From Solidesulfovibrio magneticus str. Maddingley MBC34 (GTDB taxonomy: Bacteria; Desulfobacterota; Desulfovibrionia; Desulfovibrionales; Desulfovibrionaceae), in NCBI GenBank assembly GCA_000307955.1, contig ALAO01000131.1, positions 1 to 37,228 on the forward strand: a stretch of DNA of 37,228 nt. The letters run 5' to 3'. Under the pieces are notes generated by a model. The model had not been told where the DNA came from. It searched no databases and was given only the letters and a program-made list of their open reading frames with translations. Of this stretch, positions 27,896 through 37,228 are shown piece after piece. Within the stretch, counting starts at the first letter, position 1. Every line of letters begins with the position of its first letter. Position numbers and translations under genes: made by a program.

Positions 27896-29854
27896 CTAAT
27901 AGGCCAGTTTCCCCAGCGACTTGAGGATCAACGTCGCGCCCATGGCGAACATGCCCATGAGCCCCATGCCGCAGGAAAAGCCGGCCAGGAGCACGGGCGC
28001 GTATTGCCGCCAGCGCGTGCCGTAGAGCTTGAGGAAATAATACCGCCCCACCAGCGCCCCCACCACTTCGAGGATAAGCCCATGGGGCACGCTTTGCCCC
28101 AGTCCCCGCACGATGCCGTAGACCAGGAGCACCGGCAGCCCGAAAATCATGAGCAACATGTAGACGATAAGCCCCAGCCCCAGGCCGGCGCTGACGTACC
28201 AGCCGTTTAGGGCCTGGAAGAACAGCGAATTGCCTTCCAGGGTCGAGGTCTGCATGAGCAGCGTGTTGAGGGCCTGGAGATGCCACAGCTCCTGGGCGTA
28301 GGGGTAGCTGGCCGAGGGGATGGGGGCCAGCTGCCAGATGAACTGGGAAAAGAGCAAACTGGCCACCATGACCACCGGAAAAACCACGATCTCGGCCTTG
28401 ATGATGCCGCGAAGGCTGGTGCCGGTCAGTTCGATCTCGCGGAAATCCACCGTCGCCTTGCCGTAGTTGTGGATGGGGATAGGCGCGTACCAGATTTCGA
28501 TGCCCTGGTAGCCGAAAAAGCGCGCCCCGGCGATGAAGCTGGCCTCGCGCACCAAGGGCAGGCTCACGAACTGGCCGGCGATGCCTTCCATGCGGGCGGT
28601 GATGTAGGAAATAAGCGGCGTGTAGATGAAACCGTACAGGACGAAAAACAGCCACGGAAACTGGGGCACCAGCCACAGGCACAGACTGATGTAGGCCAGG
28701 GTGGAGAAGACGTAGATGGCGATGGAAACCCAGAAGTTGATGTCGCCCCGGGCCTTGTTGGTGGTGAAAAGCGCCTTGTAGGCCGCGCCGCCCACGCCTC
28801 CCTGGCGAAGGGACCTGGCCACCTGCCAGATGCCGATGGCCCCGATGGCCAGCCCCAGGCCGATGCCGAAGGACATGTAGAAATCGAAGTTGTTGGCGAA
28901 CACCGTGTCCACCGTGCCCATGCCCTGCCGCCAACGGTGCAGGATGCCGTGGGAATAGAGGATGGGGTTGGCCACGATGGTGATGATAAGCCCGACCAAG
29001 CCGCCGATGACGGCCCAAAACGGCAGCACCATGCCGGTGAAGACCAGCCCCAGGTCGAACTGGATGCCGGTGGCCACGGCCGGCAGCCAGGCTTCGGTGT
29101 TGCGGGTGAAATCGGCCCAGGGAATGGGAATAAGCCGCACCGGCTCGGTGAAGACCAGCCCCGAGACCACCGGGAAGAGCACGTAGATGGCCCCGAAGGC
29201 CAGGCCGATCATGCCGCCTATGGAAAAGACGCGCCATTTCCAGCCGGATTTGCGGTCCTCGGTGGACTCGGCCAGGGCCATGGTGCCCAGGGCCCCCACC
29301 GGCGCCATGGGAAAGGGCAGCTTTTCCACGTCGGAGGTGACGCGGTAAAGGGCATAGCCCAGGCCGAAGTGGTCGATGCGCTGGACGATTTGCGAGCCGA
29401 CCAAAAGTAGGATGGGCACGAGCCAGTCGCGGTGGAGAAAGGTTCGGGATAAAAGCGAATCCGAGTCCGGACCAGGGGCGACCCAGGTCGGGATGAGGTC
29501 GGTTAGGCCCAGCATCTTGGCCGCGTCGGACTGGACAAGGTACTGGTTCCACAAAAGCCCGTGGAACGGCGAGGCCATGGCCGCGCCGGCCATGTAATAG
29601 AGCAGGAAGATTTCCTGCTGCTTGAGTTCGGTGTAGGCGCGCTTGGCGATCTCGGCAAAGAGGATAATGGTCACCCAGCGGGCGGCCGGGCCGATGCCCG
29701 AACCGATGACGAGCTGCAAATACATGCTGCCCGGCATCATGAGGAAGCCGATAAAGACCGCGCCGACGATGGTCTTCCAGTCGAAGCCCTCTTCGAAGTG
29801 CGTGGGGGTCGGGAGCAGGTCCCGGTATTCGGCTAATTCCTTGTCGTCATACAT
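27896..29854 (-). CDS. Large polytopic membrane protein, OPT-like (first of a pair)
   Basis: 652 residues with about 14 hydrophobic segments, starting after a short hydrophilic head (MYDDKELAEYRDLLPTP). Conserved-looking loops are WNQYLVQSDAAKMLGL, IPIPWADFTRNTEAW, ANPILYSHGILHRWRQGM and WQLAPIPSASYPYAQELW. The size, the TM pattern and the large aromatic loops resemble oligopeptide-transporter (OPT)-like proteins of unknown function, perhaps the DUF6784/DUF6785 group. I am not certain of the family. The ATG at 29854 has a weak AGGA upstream. It is the last gene of the ABC/FtsX run, 110 nt after the second OPT-like gene. It is expected in the inner membrane. The substrate is unknown. Confidence 0.7.
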   Translation of the reverse strand: MYDDKELAEYRDLLPTPTHFEEGFDWKTIVGAVFIGFLMMPGSMYLQLVIGSGIGPAARWVTIILFAEIAKRAYTELKQQEIFLLYYMAGAAMASPFHGLLWNQYLVQSDAAKMLGLTDLIPTWVAPGPDSDSLLSRTFLHRDWLVPILLLVGSQIVQRIDHFGLGYALYRVTSDVEKLPFPMAPVGALGTMALAESTEDRKSGWKWRVFSIGGMIGLAFGAIYVLFPVVSGLVFTEPVRLIPIPWADFTRNTEAWLPAVATGIQFDLGLVFTGMVLPFWAVIGGLVGLIITIVANPILYSHGILHRWRQGMGTVDTVFANNFDFYMSFGIGLGLAIGAIGIWQVARSLRQGGVGGAAYKALFTTNKARGDINFWVSIAIYVFSTLAYISLCLWLVPQFPWLFFVLYGFIYTPLISYITARMEGIAGQFVSLPLVREASFIAGARFFGYQGIEIWYAPIPIHNYGKATVDFREIELTGTSLRGIIKAEIVVFPVVMVASLLFSQFIWQLAPIPSASYPYAQELWHLQALNTLLMQTSTLEGNSLFFQALNGWYVSAGLGLGLIVYMLLMIFGLPVLLVYGIVRGLGQSVPHGLILEVVGALVGRYYFLKLYGTRWRQYAPVLLAGFSCGMGLMGMFAMGATLILKSLGKLAY

Positions 29855-29860
29855 CGAGGC

Positions 29861-29884
29861 GTCCTGGTGTCCTGTCCTGGTGTC
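29861..29884 (-). repeat. Short tandem repeat before an OPT-like gene
   Basis: GTCCTGGTGTC occurs at 29861-29871 and again at 29874-29884, immediately upstream of the start codon at 29854. Next to it CCTGACG (29887-29893) and CGTCAGG (29928-29934) can pair. Together they may shape the leader of this gene, or they may be only slippage products. Confidence 0.4.
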
Positions 29885-29964
29885 TTCCTGACGGCGTTTG
29901 GCTGGCCTACGAAAGCCCTCGAAACCGCGTCAGGACCTATGCCGCAACAGCACGTGCGTTCCGA

Positions 29965-31947
29965 TCAATTCGGCAGCACCAAATAGCTTTGTCCCGTCCA
30001 CAAACCGATGACGGCGAAGATGCCGCCCATGAGAAAATCGCCGAGGATAAGGCCGATAAACAGCAGCCGCACGCGTTTGAGCAGCGCGATGCCGCCGTAG
30101 CGCAGGGTCAGCTGGTTGCACAGCCAGCCGACGAAAAAGGAAAACCACAAGATCCGCATGGCCGAGCTGTACATGGTGAGAAAGCCCAGCGGATGGATGG
30201 GCCACCAGTAGAAGTGCTGGTAGGCGATGACCAGCCCCAGCATCACGGCCGCGCCGGCGGCGGCGAAGCCGATGACCGACGCGTTGACCCCAGTCGGCGC
30301 TTCGATGAGGCGCTGGACGTTTTCATAGACCGTGCTCACGGTCTGGGTCTCCCAGTCCACTTGCAGGTCGCGCAGGCCGTACTTGTGGCACACGGCCAGC
30401 ATGGCCAGGAACGAAACGGCCACGGCGGCGGCGATGCCAAGGACGATGGCGGCCAGGTAGAGCTTTTTCGGCCCCCGCCGCTCGCCGACCTTGGCGGCGT
30501 GGAACAGCGACGGCAAGAGCGACTCGCGCAGATCGACAAAGAGCATTTTCTGCATGACGGCGGCCATGAGCAGGGACAGCCGGCTGAAGATGCCGGCCCC
30601 GAAAAAGGCGATGAGGCCGTCGGTGGGCGCGGCGGTCAGGGTGAAATAGGCGATGCCGCCCTGGCAGATGATGCGGCTGGCCACCAGCATGACCATGAAA
30701 AACGCGCCCATGAGCAGCATGGCCTGGAAAAGCGGCATCCCGAACGAGACGCTCCAGGCGATAAGCGCCCCGCAGCCCAGGACCAGCCCCCACAACGAGG
30801 CCGGCGCGCCCACCCACTCGGCCTCGTCCGGGCCGCGAAACCGGAAACGCAAGGCGTCGCGGGCGGTATCCAGCAGATGGTGCCGGGCCAGCCACAGGAG
30901 AAAGCAGAAAAAGACGCCGTAGGCCCCGATCATCTGCGTTTCCTCGGGCGAGGTCAGGGTCGGCCCGAAGGTGACGCCCAGAGCCGCGGCCGGGATGTGC
31001 TGGCCGATGAGATCAAACACGCCGTAGACCAGCCCGCCGAGCAGGAAAAAGAGCCAGAAGCTGAGCGATATCTGCCGGGCGGTCAGGAAGGCGAAGCCGA
31101 TGAAGGCCGGGTAGAAGTAGATCTTGAGCTTGGTGAAGCCCGAAAACAGGCCGGTTTTGGGGAAGTACGGCCCGGCCAGGATGAGGGTGGGGATTTGCGG
31201 CACGGACGGATCGTAGAAGGCGATGCCGTTTATGGTGTGCAGGCCGACGCTTAGGAGCAGGCCGCACAGCAAAAAACGGTCGGCCAAAAGCGCGCCCAGG
31301 CCGCCGCCGTCCACGGACTCGACCAGGGTCTCGGGCAGGCGCAGCAAGGGGAAATTCATGCGCTCGTTGGAGACCCACTGCTTGGCGAAGAGGTTGGTCA
31401 GGCACAAGAGCACGAAATAGCACAGGCCGATAAACACGGCCCAGGTGGTCAGCGGCCCGAGCCAGGCCTGCCAGGGAACCGCCGACAGCACCGCTCCCCA
31501 GCTCATGGTGTAGCCGCCGGGCAGACCGTTATAGAGCGTCTCCACGGCCTCCGGATCGGTCGGATACCAGCCCTTGGGCAGGATCGGCCCGAAGACGGCC
31601 TGCCATTGGTTGCCTTCGGTGGCGAAATGCAGCGGCGCGGTGAGGTTGATGAAAAAGGTGCGGGCCAGGCCCGTGTGGGCCACGCCCGAGACCACCACCA
31701 TGAGCATCCAGGCCACGAGCAGGTCCGTGCCGGAAAGGGGCGAACGACCGCGAAAGAGCTTGCCCAGGCCAGCGGCCAGGAGCGTGAGCCAGGCCAGCAG
31801 GAAAAACGGGGCCAGGGGAAAATGGCCGCCGCCCAGGGGCGTAGCCCCGAGGTAGAGGTTATTAAGCGGCGTGACCGCGCAGACCACAAGCCCCAGGCAC
31901 AGCCCCAGGACCACGCCCCGGGCCCGAACGGTTCCGGCGGCGATCAT
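29965..31947 (-). CDS. Large polytopic membrane protein, OPT-like (second of the pair)
   Basis: 660 residues with about 14-15 hydrophobic segments. The N-terminus reads MIAAGTVRARGVVLGL, followed by PLNNLYLGATPLGGGHFPLAPF; further loops are KGWYPTDPEAVETLYNGLPGG, KQWVSNERMNFPLLRLPE and HFYWWPIHPLGF. In both proteins of the pair conserved Trp/Pro-rich loops sit between long hydrophobic spans. They differ in sequence and are perhaps distant paralogues. I do not know the substrate. Start and stop overlap: its ATG at 31947 shares 4 nt with the stop of the FtsX gene, and GGGAGG stands upstream, so its translation is tied to that gene. This makes a functional link with the ABC/FtsX machine probable. 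Confidence 0.7.
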   Translation of the reverse strand: MIAAGTVRARGVVLGLCLGLVVCAVTPLNNLYLGATPLGGGHFPLAPFFLLAWLTLLAAGLGKLFRGRSPLSGTDLLVAWMLMVVVSGVAHTGLARTFFINLTAPLHFATEGNQWQAVFGPILPKGWYPTDPEAVETLYNGLPGGYTMSWGAVLSAVPWQAWLGPLTTWAVFIGLCYFVLLCLTNLFAKQWVSNERMNFPLLRLPETLVESVDGGGLGALLADRFLLCGLLLSVGLHTINGIAFYDPSVPQIPTLILAGPYFPKTGLFSGFTKLKIYFYPAFIGFAFLTARQISLSFWLFFLLGGLVYGVFDLIGQHIPAAALGVTFGPTLTSPEETQMIGAYGVFFCFLLWLARHHLLDTARDALRFRFRGPDEAEWVGAPASLWGLVLGCGALIAWSVSFGMPLFQAMLLMGAFFMVMLVASRIICQGGIAYFTLTAAPTDGLIAFFGAGIFSRLSLLMAAVMQKMLFVDLRESLLPSLFHAAKVGERRGPKKLYLAAIVLGIAAAVAVSFLAMLAVCHKYGLRDLQVDWETQTVSTVYENVQRLIEAPTGVNASVIGFAAAGAAVMLGLVIAYQHFYWWPIHPLGFLTMYSSAMRILWFSFFVGWLCNQLTLRYGGIALLKRVRLLFIGLILGDFLMGGIFAVIGLWTGQSYLVLPN

Positions 31948-34900
31948 GCCCTGCCCTCCCCGGCCGGCGCGTCGCCGCGCAGGCGCGCGCCGTAGCCGGC
32001 GATGACCTTGTCCTCATAGGAGGTCCGCATGGATTCCTCCAGGGAACGCCAGACCAGGAGCTGCTTGCGCAGGTCGTTCAAAAAGCCCTTGCACAGCCGC
32101 TTCCACATGCCGGCCTCGCCGGCGGCGCGCGTCAGTTCCACGTCGATTTCCATATAACCCGGGGTGTCCTTGGCCGGCGTGAAGAGGATGGACATGGTCT
32201 GCTTGATGCCGAAATCGAACGGCGCGAGCCAGACCGTGCCGGTCAGGCGCATGCAGGCCCGAAGATCGCAGAATTCGGGATGGGCCTCCTTGGGATGGGC
32301 CGGCGCGCCGGGCAGGTCCCAGGGGCATTCGAAGGCGTAGTCCACGTCGGCCGTGGCGAAAAGGCCATGGGAAACGTCCTGGTGCGACTGGTAGTAGTCG
32401 AGCAGGAACCCGCCGGCGCACTCCTGCTCGCGCACCTTGACCAGAAAGGGCAAACGGGCGGCGATGACGCCGTCCACGGGTTCGGGCAGCGTCCAGGAGC
32501 GGTTGACGTCGGGTATGGCGATCTGGCCGGCCACCCGGGAAGGATAGATGACCGACAGGAGCACCACGGCGATGACCAGCAGCATGGCGGCCACGCCGGC
32601 CGTGGAGGAATAGTTGGCGGTCATGCCGGCCCACAGCGAGGTGCCGGACAGCAGCCCGGCCGTAGTCTGGGCCAACAGATAGCCGAGCACCACGCTGATG
32701 ACGGCAAAGGCCAGGGCCTCGGCGATGAACAGAAACGAGACATGGGATGGGGCCAGGCCCACGGCGGTGTAGACGCCGATCTCGCGTTTGCGCTCATAGA
32801 CCGCGCCGATCATGGTATTGAGCACGATGAGCACGGAGATGATCAAAGGAATGAGGATGTTGGGCACGCCGGCATAGCCCAGGGAATCGCCGGCGTGGTA
32901 GAGATAAACGCCGTCGTCCTGGCCGGAGAAGACGGCCAGACCGAAGCGGTCGGCCAGGCGTCCGGCCCGGGCAGCGTTGTCCTGGGGAGCCGTCGCGGCT
33001 TCGCCCGAGGCGTCGGCCGGCGGGGCCACCACCACGGACTTGAGCTGGCCGCCAAGGCCGATGACCGTCCTATAGGGCAGGATGACGACCAGATCGTCGT
33101 CGATGTGCTGGTAGCGGCTTTGCAGGGTTTTCACGTCCTCGCCGGACTCGGCCGCCTCTTTCTCGGCCTCGCTGGCCTCCTTGGAGGCTTCGGACGGAAA
33201 GACGACCGGGGTAAGCGGTTCGCCGTCGAGGTCGTGCCGCTCATCCAGGGCGTTTTTACGGAACAGCCCGGCCACGCGGAATTCCCGGCCAAAAAGCGAC
33301 AACCTGTCGCCCGGGGCCACGCCCAGGCGCTCGGCCATGGGCCTGGGCAGGATCACGGCGTCGTCCTCGCCCGGAGCAAACCAGCGGCCGTCGGTGAGAA
33401 GCCCGGCCACGCGCCCCAGACGCGCCTCGTCGGCGGACAGGCCCAGGACGCCCTGAACGGTCTCGCCGCGTTCGCCGGCCCGGATGCGGGTGACCGGGGC
33501 CACGGTCTTTTCGGGCAGCTCCAGCCAGGCCAATGGGGCCACCACGTCGGTCGCGCCGTAGGCGTCGGTCAGAACGGCCAGGGACTCGGGAGGCAGGCTG
33601 TGCCAGCCGATGTTTTTGAGCAGCACGCCCCGGTAGGCGGCGACGTCGGAGAGCCTGGCCGCGCCCTCGTCCCGGGTGGACTTGACGCTGGTGAAGCTCA
33701 TGATGGTGAAGGTGAGGATAATAAGCGTCAGGCAGGTGAGCGCCGTGCGGATCTTGCGGCGGCGCAGGTTGCTCACGCCAATGACAAAGGCGGCGGCAAA
33801 GGCGCGCATGCCGCCGATCTCGGTGGCTTTGACATGGGAAGCCCGGCGCTGCAGCGCCGTCATCTCGCGCTCGAAGCGCAGGAAGATGATGGCCGCCACC
33901 ATGACCGACAGGCCGAGGATGAAAAAGGCGATGATGACGACCAGCGGACTGTAGGTGAGCTTGAAGGCCGGATGCACGGCGTAGACCACGGCGATGACCG
34001 CCGCCAGCGTACCCAGGAAGGCCACGATGCGCTTGTGGATGTCGGCGTAGTTGAAGACCACCCGCTCCACGCAGTAGGCAAAGGGAATAAAGAGCGCGAT
34101 GTAGAACAGCACGCCGATAAGCACGTCGCGCTGGGTCTTTTCCACGTCGTTGTAGACGCGCACGGCCAAGGCCCAGCTGGACCGGGCGGCCGTGACCATG
34201 GCGTCGAAGCGCCCGGCTTCCTCGGCGGCCAGGGCCTGGGCGTACAGGGCGCGCCCCTGGTCGGTCAGCTCGCGGATGCGTTCGCTGACGATGCCGTGGG
34301 CTTCGAGGTTGGCGATGCGCGGGCCGACCAGGGCCCACATGTCGCGCGCGCCAAGGAGTTCCGTGGCCGGCAGGATGGGCCAGGCGTCCACGGGATAGCC
34401 CACGCCGGTGGGATGGGCGGCGTCGGCGTTGAGGAGCAAGAGCTTCCGGGCCAGCACGGTGTCGGAGAGGATGCACTTAAAGGGCGTGCCGGGTTCGAGG
34501 AAGATGGACAGGAGCGTGGAATCGAGGGTGTCCAGGCGCGAGAACCAGGAGCGCAAGGGCGGGGCCTCGCGCCGGGCGTCGAGAAGCTCGATGCGGGTGA
34601 AATAGCGGAACGACCGGGGATCGAAGGCGGAAAACAGCGTGGTCTGCTCGCAACCGAACATGATGAGGTCGGTTTCCATGGCGTTGCGATTCATCTTGAC
34701 GCGGTAGGCGTCCTTGCCGGTCTGCTTCTTGTCCACGGCCCAGATGGCCGAGCCGGTGTCGGGGTCGAAGCGGTAGCCCTCGACCACGGCCTTGTCGAGA
34801 ACCTGCTTTTTGTTGGCCAGTCCGCTGACCCGGAACTGTCCCCGGGCGTCGGTCATGGCGTAGAATCGGGTCTTGCCCTGGTAGACGCACACCACCGTGC

Positions 34901-36920
34901 CGGGTGCCGGGCGGTCGGGGAAAAGCTCGCCCTGGCGGATGAAATTGACCCGGCCGGTGAGGGTCGAAAAGACGTTTCGCGGCCGTTTCTCGCCGGCCTC
35001 GAAGCCGGGGGCGGCCATGGCCGCGACCATGGCCGCGACGAAACGTCCCTGCTTGTCCAGGGCCGCGTAATCCACCCGATCCGGCAGATCGCCGGGCGTG
35101 CCCCAGGCGAGCCTGGCGTCGCCCACGGTGGCCAAGGTAAATCCCAGCACGCCGGCCAGGTTGCCGAATTCGCCGCCCAGGATGGGCCGGTCCGGGAGCA
35201 TGCCCTGCCAGGGGTTCTGGCGGTCGTCGCGCATCCCGTCGCGGTAGTAGCCGGCCGGGAGTCCGACCGCCTTGGCGGCGGCCTCGGCAGCGGCGGCTAG
35301 GGACCGGTTGAGGCGTCCGTAGGCCTGGGCCGGGTTGACGTCGGGCTTGACCTCGAAGCCGAAGCCTTCGCAGAGGCTGACCACGCCTTGGCCATGGCTG
35401 GAGAGATAGAGCGAGGCCTGGGCCGTGACGTCGCGGTCACCGACGAGTTTTCGCAGCTCCCGGGCGCTTTCGACGCAGCCGGCCTCGGCCTCGGCGCCGG
35501 CCCGGTCACGGGCCAGCCGCTCCCGGGCGGCCGGGGCAAGGGCCAGGAGCATTTCGGCCTCGGCCGGGGGCAAGGCGGCGAAATTCTCGCGCCACATGAT
35601 GCGCCGCAAGCCGGCCCGGCGCTCGGCCAGGGCGGCGATGGCGGCCTCGTCGCGGCCCTGCCCGGCCAGTCGCAGGCGCATGAGCCGGGTGGTGACGACG
35701 TCGACTTCGTCTTTCAGCGTCTCCAAGAGCGCCTCGCGCACGCCGGGATCGGCCAGGGCGGCCTTGGCCGCTTCTCCGTCGGCAGCGGCTTCGTCCAGGG
35801 ACTTGATGACGCCCTCGGCCTTGCGGGCGGTCTCCTTGAGGTCGCGGGCCTGGGTGCGCAAGTCCTTGCCCTTGCCGCGAAGGGCGGCGAAAAATTCCCG
35901 CAGCCCGGCCATGGACTGGCCTCGGCCGGAGGTGGCGACCAAAAGTGTGGGCCGGGCCGGGGGCTGGGCGGCGAACTCCCGGGCCAGACGCAGCAGCGCG
36001 GCCAGGGAGGCGGCCTCGTCGGCTCCGGGCGCGCGGCCCGGGGCATAGGCGGCGGCGTCGTAGGCGGCGTCGACGACCAGCAACTGCCCGGCCAGGGCCG
36101 GATCGGTCCCGGGGAAGAGCAAGTGGACGTTGTCGGCCACCACCGGCTCCCAGCCGGCCTTGGCGGCCAGGACAGCGGTCGCGCCGCCGGGGCCGCCCTT
36201 TAGGGCCTTGTAATCGCCGAAAAGCTCCCGGGCCTTGGCGGCCGAGAGCAGGAAACGCGGGAAGCGCACCGGGGTCAGCTCGAACTTGTCGCGGTAGACG
36301 CCGGCCCCGGCCGGATCGTTTGGCGGGCTGTCGTCGATGTAGACAAGCGCCCTGGCCCCGAGCTGGGCGGCGGCCTGCCAGTTGCGGCCGCTGTCCAGAT
36401 CCATGAGCACGATGGCGTCCTTGGGGACCGTGCCGTCGAAATCGCGGTAGCCGCCGGCCCCGGCGTAGACCACAGGTCCGGTCAGACCGCCGGGCGGCAG
36501 GGAGCCCGGGGTGAAGGCATTGAGCGCCAGGGGCGCGACATCGACCTGTCCCGCGCCGTCCACGGCCAGACTGGCCGGACCGTGGAGCATGGCCGGGGCG
36601 CGGTAGGACAGCCGCCCCACCTCGCCGGCCTCCAGCCCCTTGAAAAAGGCTTCCACGGCGTCGGCGGCCAAGCGCCCGCCCGGCGTGCCGACAGACCGGT
36701 CGCCAAGGCCGGCCAGGGACTCGATGACCACCCGGTCCAGATCGGCCGCGTCGGCGGCCAGCCAGGCTTCGGCCAGGGCCGCGCCCTTGGCGTCCGGGGC
36801 GGCCTTCTTGGCGCGCTTGGCCTCGGCCGGACCGGCGGCGAGCAGACACGCGAGCGCCAGCAGCCACAGCCAGGCCCAGGGACGTGCCGACGCGCCCGAC
36901 GGAAAACAGGTTGCCGCCAT
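31944..36920 (-). CDS. Giant FtsX-type permease fused to a degenerate M28 peptidase domain
   Basis: 1658 residues. A signal peptide (CLLAAGPAEA) is followed by an M28-like domain in two parts. The first (about 60-360) holds a PA-like insertion and VVDAAYDAAAYAPGRAPGAD, then TLLVATSGRGQSM. A helical insertion spans about 365-560. The second part ends near 640 with WGTPGDLPDRVDYAALDKQG. The zinc ligands of M28 enzymes appear replaced (His of GHYDS to Ala, Glu-Glu to Gly-Gln, last His to Trp), so it is probably a binding domain. A carboxypeptidase-regulatory-like fold follows (about 655-710), then membrane helices near 930-1018, and the FtsX/MacB core with SNLRRRKIRTALTCL near 1047 and YERKREIGVYTAVGL near 1370. 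A soluble C-terminal part of about 150 residues ends the protein. Start is 6 nt after the ABC gene. Confidence 0.85.
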   Translation of the reverse strand: MAATCFPSGASARPWAWLWLLALACLLAAGPAEAKRAKKAAPDAKGAALAEAWLAADAADLDRVVIESLAGLGDRSVGTPGGRLAADAVEAFFKGLEAGEVGRLSYRAPAMLHGPASLAVDGAGQVDVAPLALNAFTPGSLPPGGLTGPVVYAGAGGYRDFDGTVPKDAIVLMDLDSGRNWQAAAQLGARALVYIDDSPPNDPAGAGVYRDKFELTPVRFPRFLLSAAKARELFGDYKALKGGPGGATAVLAAKAGWEPVVADNVHLLFPGTDPALAGQLLVVDAAYDAAAYAPGRAPGADEAASLAALLRLAREFAAQPPARPTLLVATSGRGQSMAGLREFFAALRGKGKDLRTQARDLKETARKAEGVIKSLDEAAADGEAAKAALADPGVREALLETLKDEVDVVTTRLMRLRLAGQGRDEAAIAALAERRAGLRRIMWRENFAALPPAEAEMLLALAPAARERLARDRAGAEAEAGCVESARELRKLVGDRDVTAQASLYLSSHGQGVVSLCEGFGFEVKPDVNPAQAYGRLNRSLAAAAEAAAKAVGLPAGYYRDGMRDDRQNPWQGMLPDRPILGGEFGNLAGVLGFTLATVGDARLAWGTPGDLPDRVDYAALDKQGRFVAAMVAAMAAPGFEAGEKRPRNVFSTLTGRVNFIRQGELFPDRPAPGTVVCVYQGKTRFYAMTDARGQFRVSGLANKKQVLDKAVVEGYRFDPDTGSAIWAVDKKQTGKDAYRVKMNRNAMETDLIMFGCEQTTLFSAFDPRSFRYFTRIELLDARREAPPLRSWFSRLDTLDSTLLSIFLEPGTPFKCILSDTVLARKLLLLNADAAHPTGVGYPVDAWPILPATELLGARDMWALVGPRIANLEAHGIVSERIRELTDQGRALYAQALAAEEAGRFDAMVTAARSSWALAVRVYNDVEKTQRDVLIGVLFYIALFIPFAYCVERVVFNYADIHKRIVAFLGTLAAVIAVVYAVHPAFKLTYSPLVVIIAFFILGLSVMVAAIIFLRFEREMTALQRRASHVKATEIGGMRAFAAAFVIGVSNLRRRKIRTALTCLTLIILTFTIMSFTSVKSTRDEGAARLSDVAAYRGVLLKNIGWHSLPPESLAVLTDAYGATDVVAPLAWLELPEKTVAPVTRIRAGERGETVQGVLGLSADEARLGRVAGLLTDGRWFAPGEDDAVILPRPMAERLGVAPGDRLSLFGREFRVAGLFRKNALDERHDLDGEPLTPVVFPSEASKEASEAEKEAAESGEDVKTLQSRYQHIDDDLVVILPYRTVIGLGGQLKSVVVAPPADASGEAATAPQDNAARAGRLADRFGLAVFSGQDDGVYLYHAGDSLGYAGVPNILIPLIISVLIVLNTMIGAVYERKREIGVYTAVGLAPSHVSFLFIAEALAFAVISVVLGYLLAQTTAGLLSGTSLWAGMTANYSSTAGVAAMLLVIAVVLLSVIYPSRVAGQIAIPDVNRSWTLPEPVDGVIAARLPFLVKVREQECAGGFLLDYYQSHQDVSHGLFATADVDYAFECPWDLPGAPAHPKEAHPEFCDLRACMRLTGTVWLAPFDFGIKQTMSILFTPAKDTPGYMEIDVELTRAAGEAGMWKRLCKGFLNDLRKQLLVWRSLEESMRTSYEDKVIAGYGARLRGDAPAGEGRA

Positions 36921-36926
36921 GGAGGG

Positions 36927-37228
<302 letters not shown>

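Noticed and set aside
32280-35300. 1006-codon plus-strand frame opposite the giant FtsX gene
   Set aside because: Same cause: an antisense shadow of a GC-rich gene. The translation is rich in Gly, His, Asp and Gln and has no recognisable fold.

Overview
The window looks like chromosomal DNA from a GC-rich sulfate-reducing deltaproteobacterium of the Desulfovibrio / Solidesulfovibrio type. This is inferred from gene content: a single-chain pyruvate:ferredoxin oxidoreductase (PFOR) with the Desulfovibrio-type C-terminal tail, beside two different flavin / iron-sulfur lactate dehydrogenases, a lactate permease and a sigma-54 regulator. That set resembles the lactate-oxidation (luo) cluster of D. 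vulgaris as I remember it. No species can be named from the sequence alone.

Layout. (1) 1-3980, minus strand: a selenocysteine tRNA (selC) with its own promoter, an ArsR-family repressor with a Cys-X-Cys metal motif, a MOT1-type molybdate/sulfate transporter, and an ArsP-like (DUF318) permease followed by an AhpD/CMD-like protein and a small thioredoxin-fold protein. The transporter and permease promoters each carry a palindrome over the -10 box. (2) 4186-9032, plus strand: a 1136-aa hybrid histidine kinase with a periplasmic substrate-binding-like sensor, translationally coupled to a sigma-54 activator. (3) 9033-9645: regulatory region with a palindromic enhancer array about 150 bp upstream of a consensus -24/-12 promoter. 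(4) 9646-23872, plus strand: PFOR, D-lactate dehydrogenase (GlcD/GlcF type), ADP-forming acetyl-CoA synthetase, an orphan Pta-N/DRTGG protein, lactate permease, and LutC plus a LutB-LutA fusion. (5) 24013-24945: a lipoprotein of unknown role. (6) 25221-27501, minus strand: rpoZ, dnaJ, a TPR protein and moaC. (7) 27896-37228, minus strand: the end of an ABC ATPase gene, a 1658-aa FtsX-type permease fused to what looks like a dead M28 peptidase, and two large OPT-like membrane proteins.

How the genes work together. The kinase and activator probably switch on the -24/-12 promoter when an organic acid is present outside the cell. Lactate enters by the permease, D- and L-lactate are oxidised to pyruvate by the two dehydrogenases, PFOR makes acetyl-CoA and reduced ferredoxin, and the ADP-forming synthetase makes ATP and acetate in one step. 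The D. vulgaris cluster, from memory, has pta-ackA at that place. Hairpins at 19235-19272 and 21027-21060 may set different expression levels along the transcript.

The least explained part is region 7: an ABC/FtsX machine whose permease carries a large periplasmic pseudopeptidase, in tight gene order with two transporter-like proteins. I regard it as the best candidate for an undescribed system. Its function cannot be read from the sequence.
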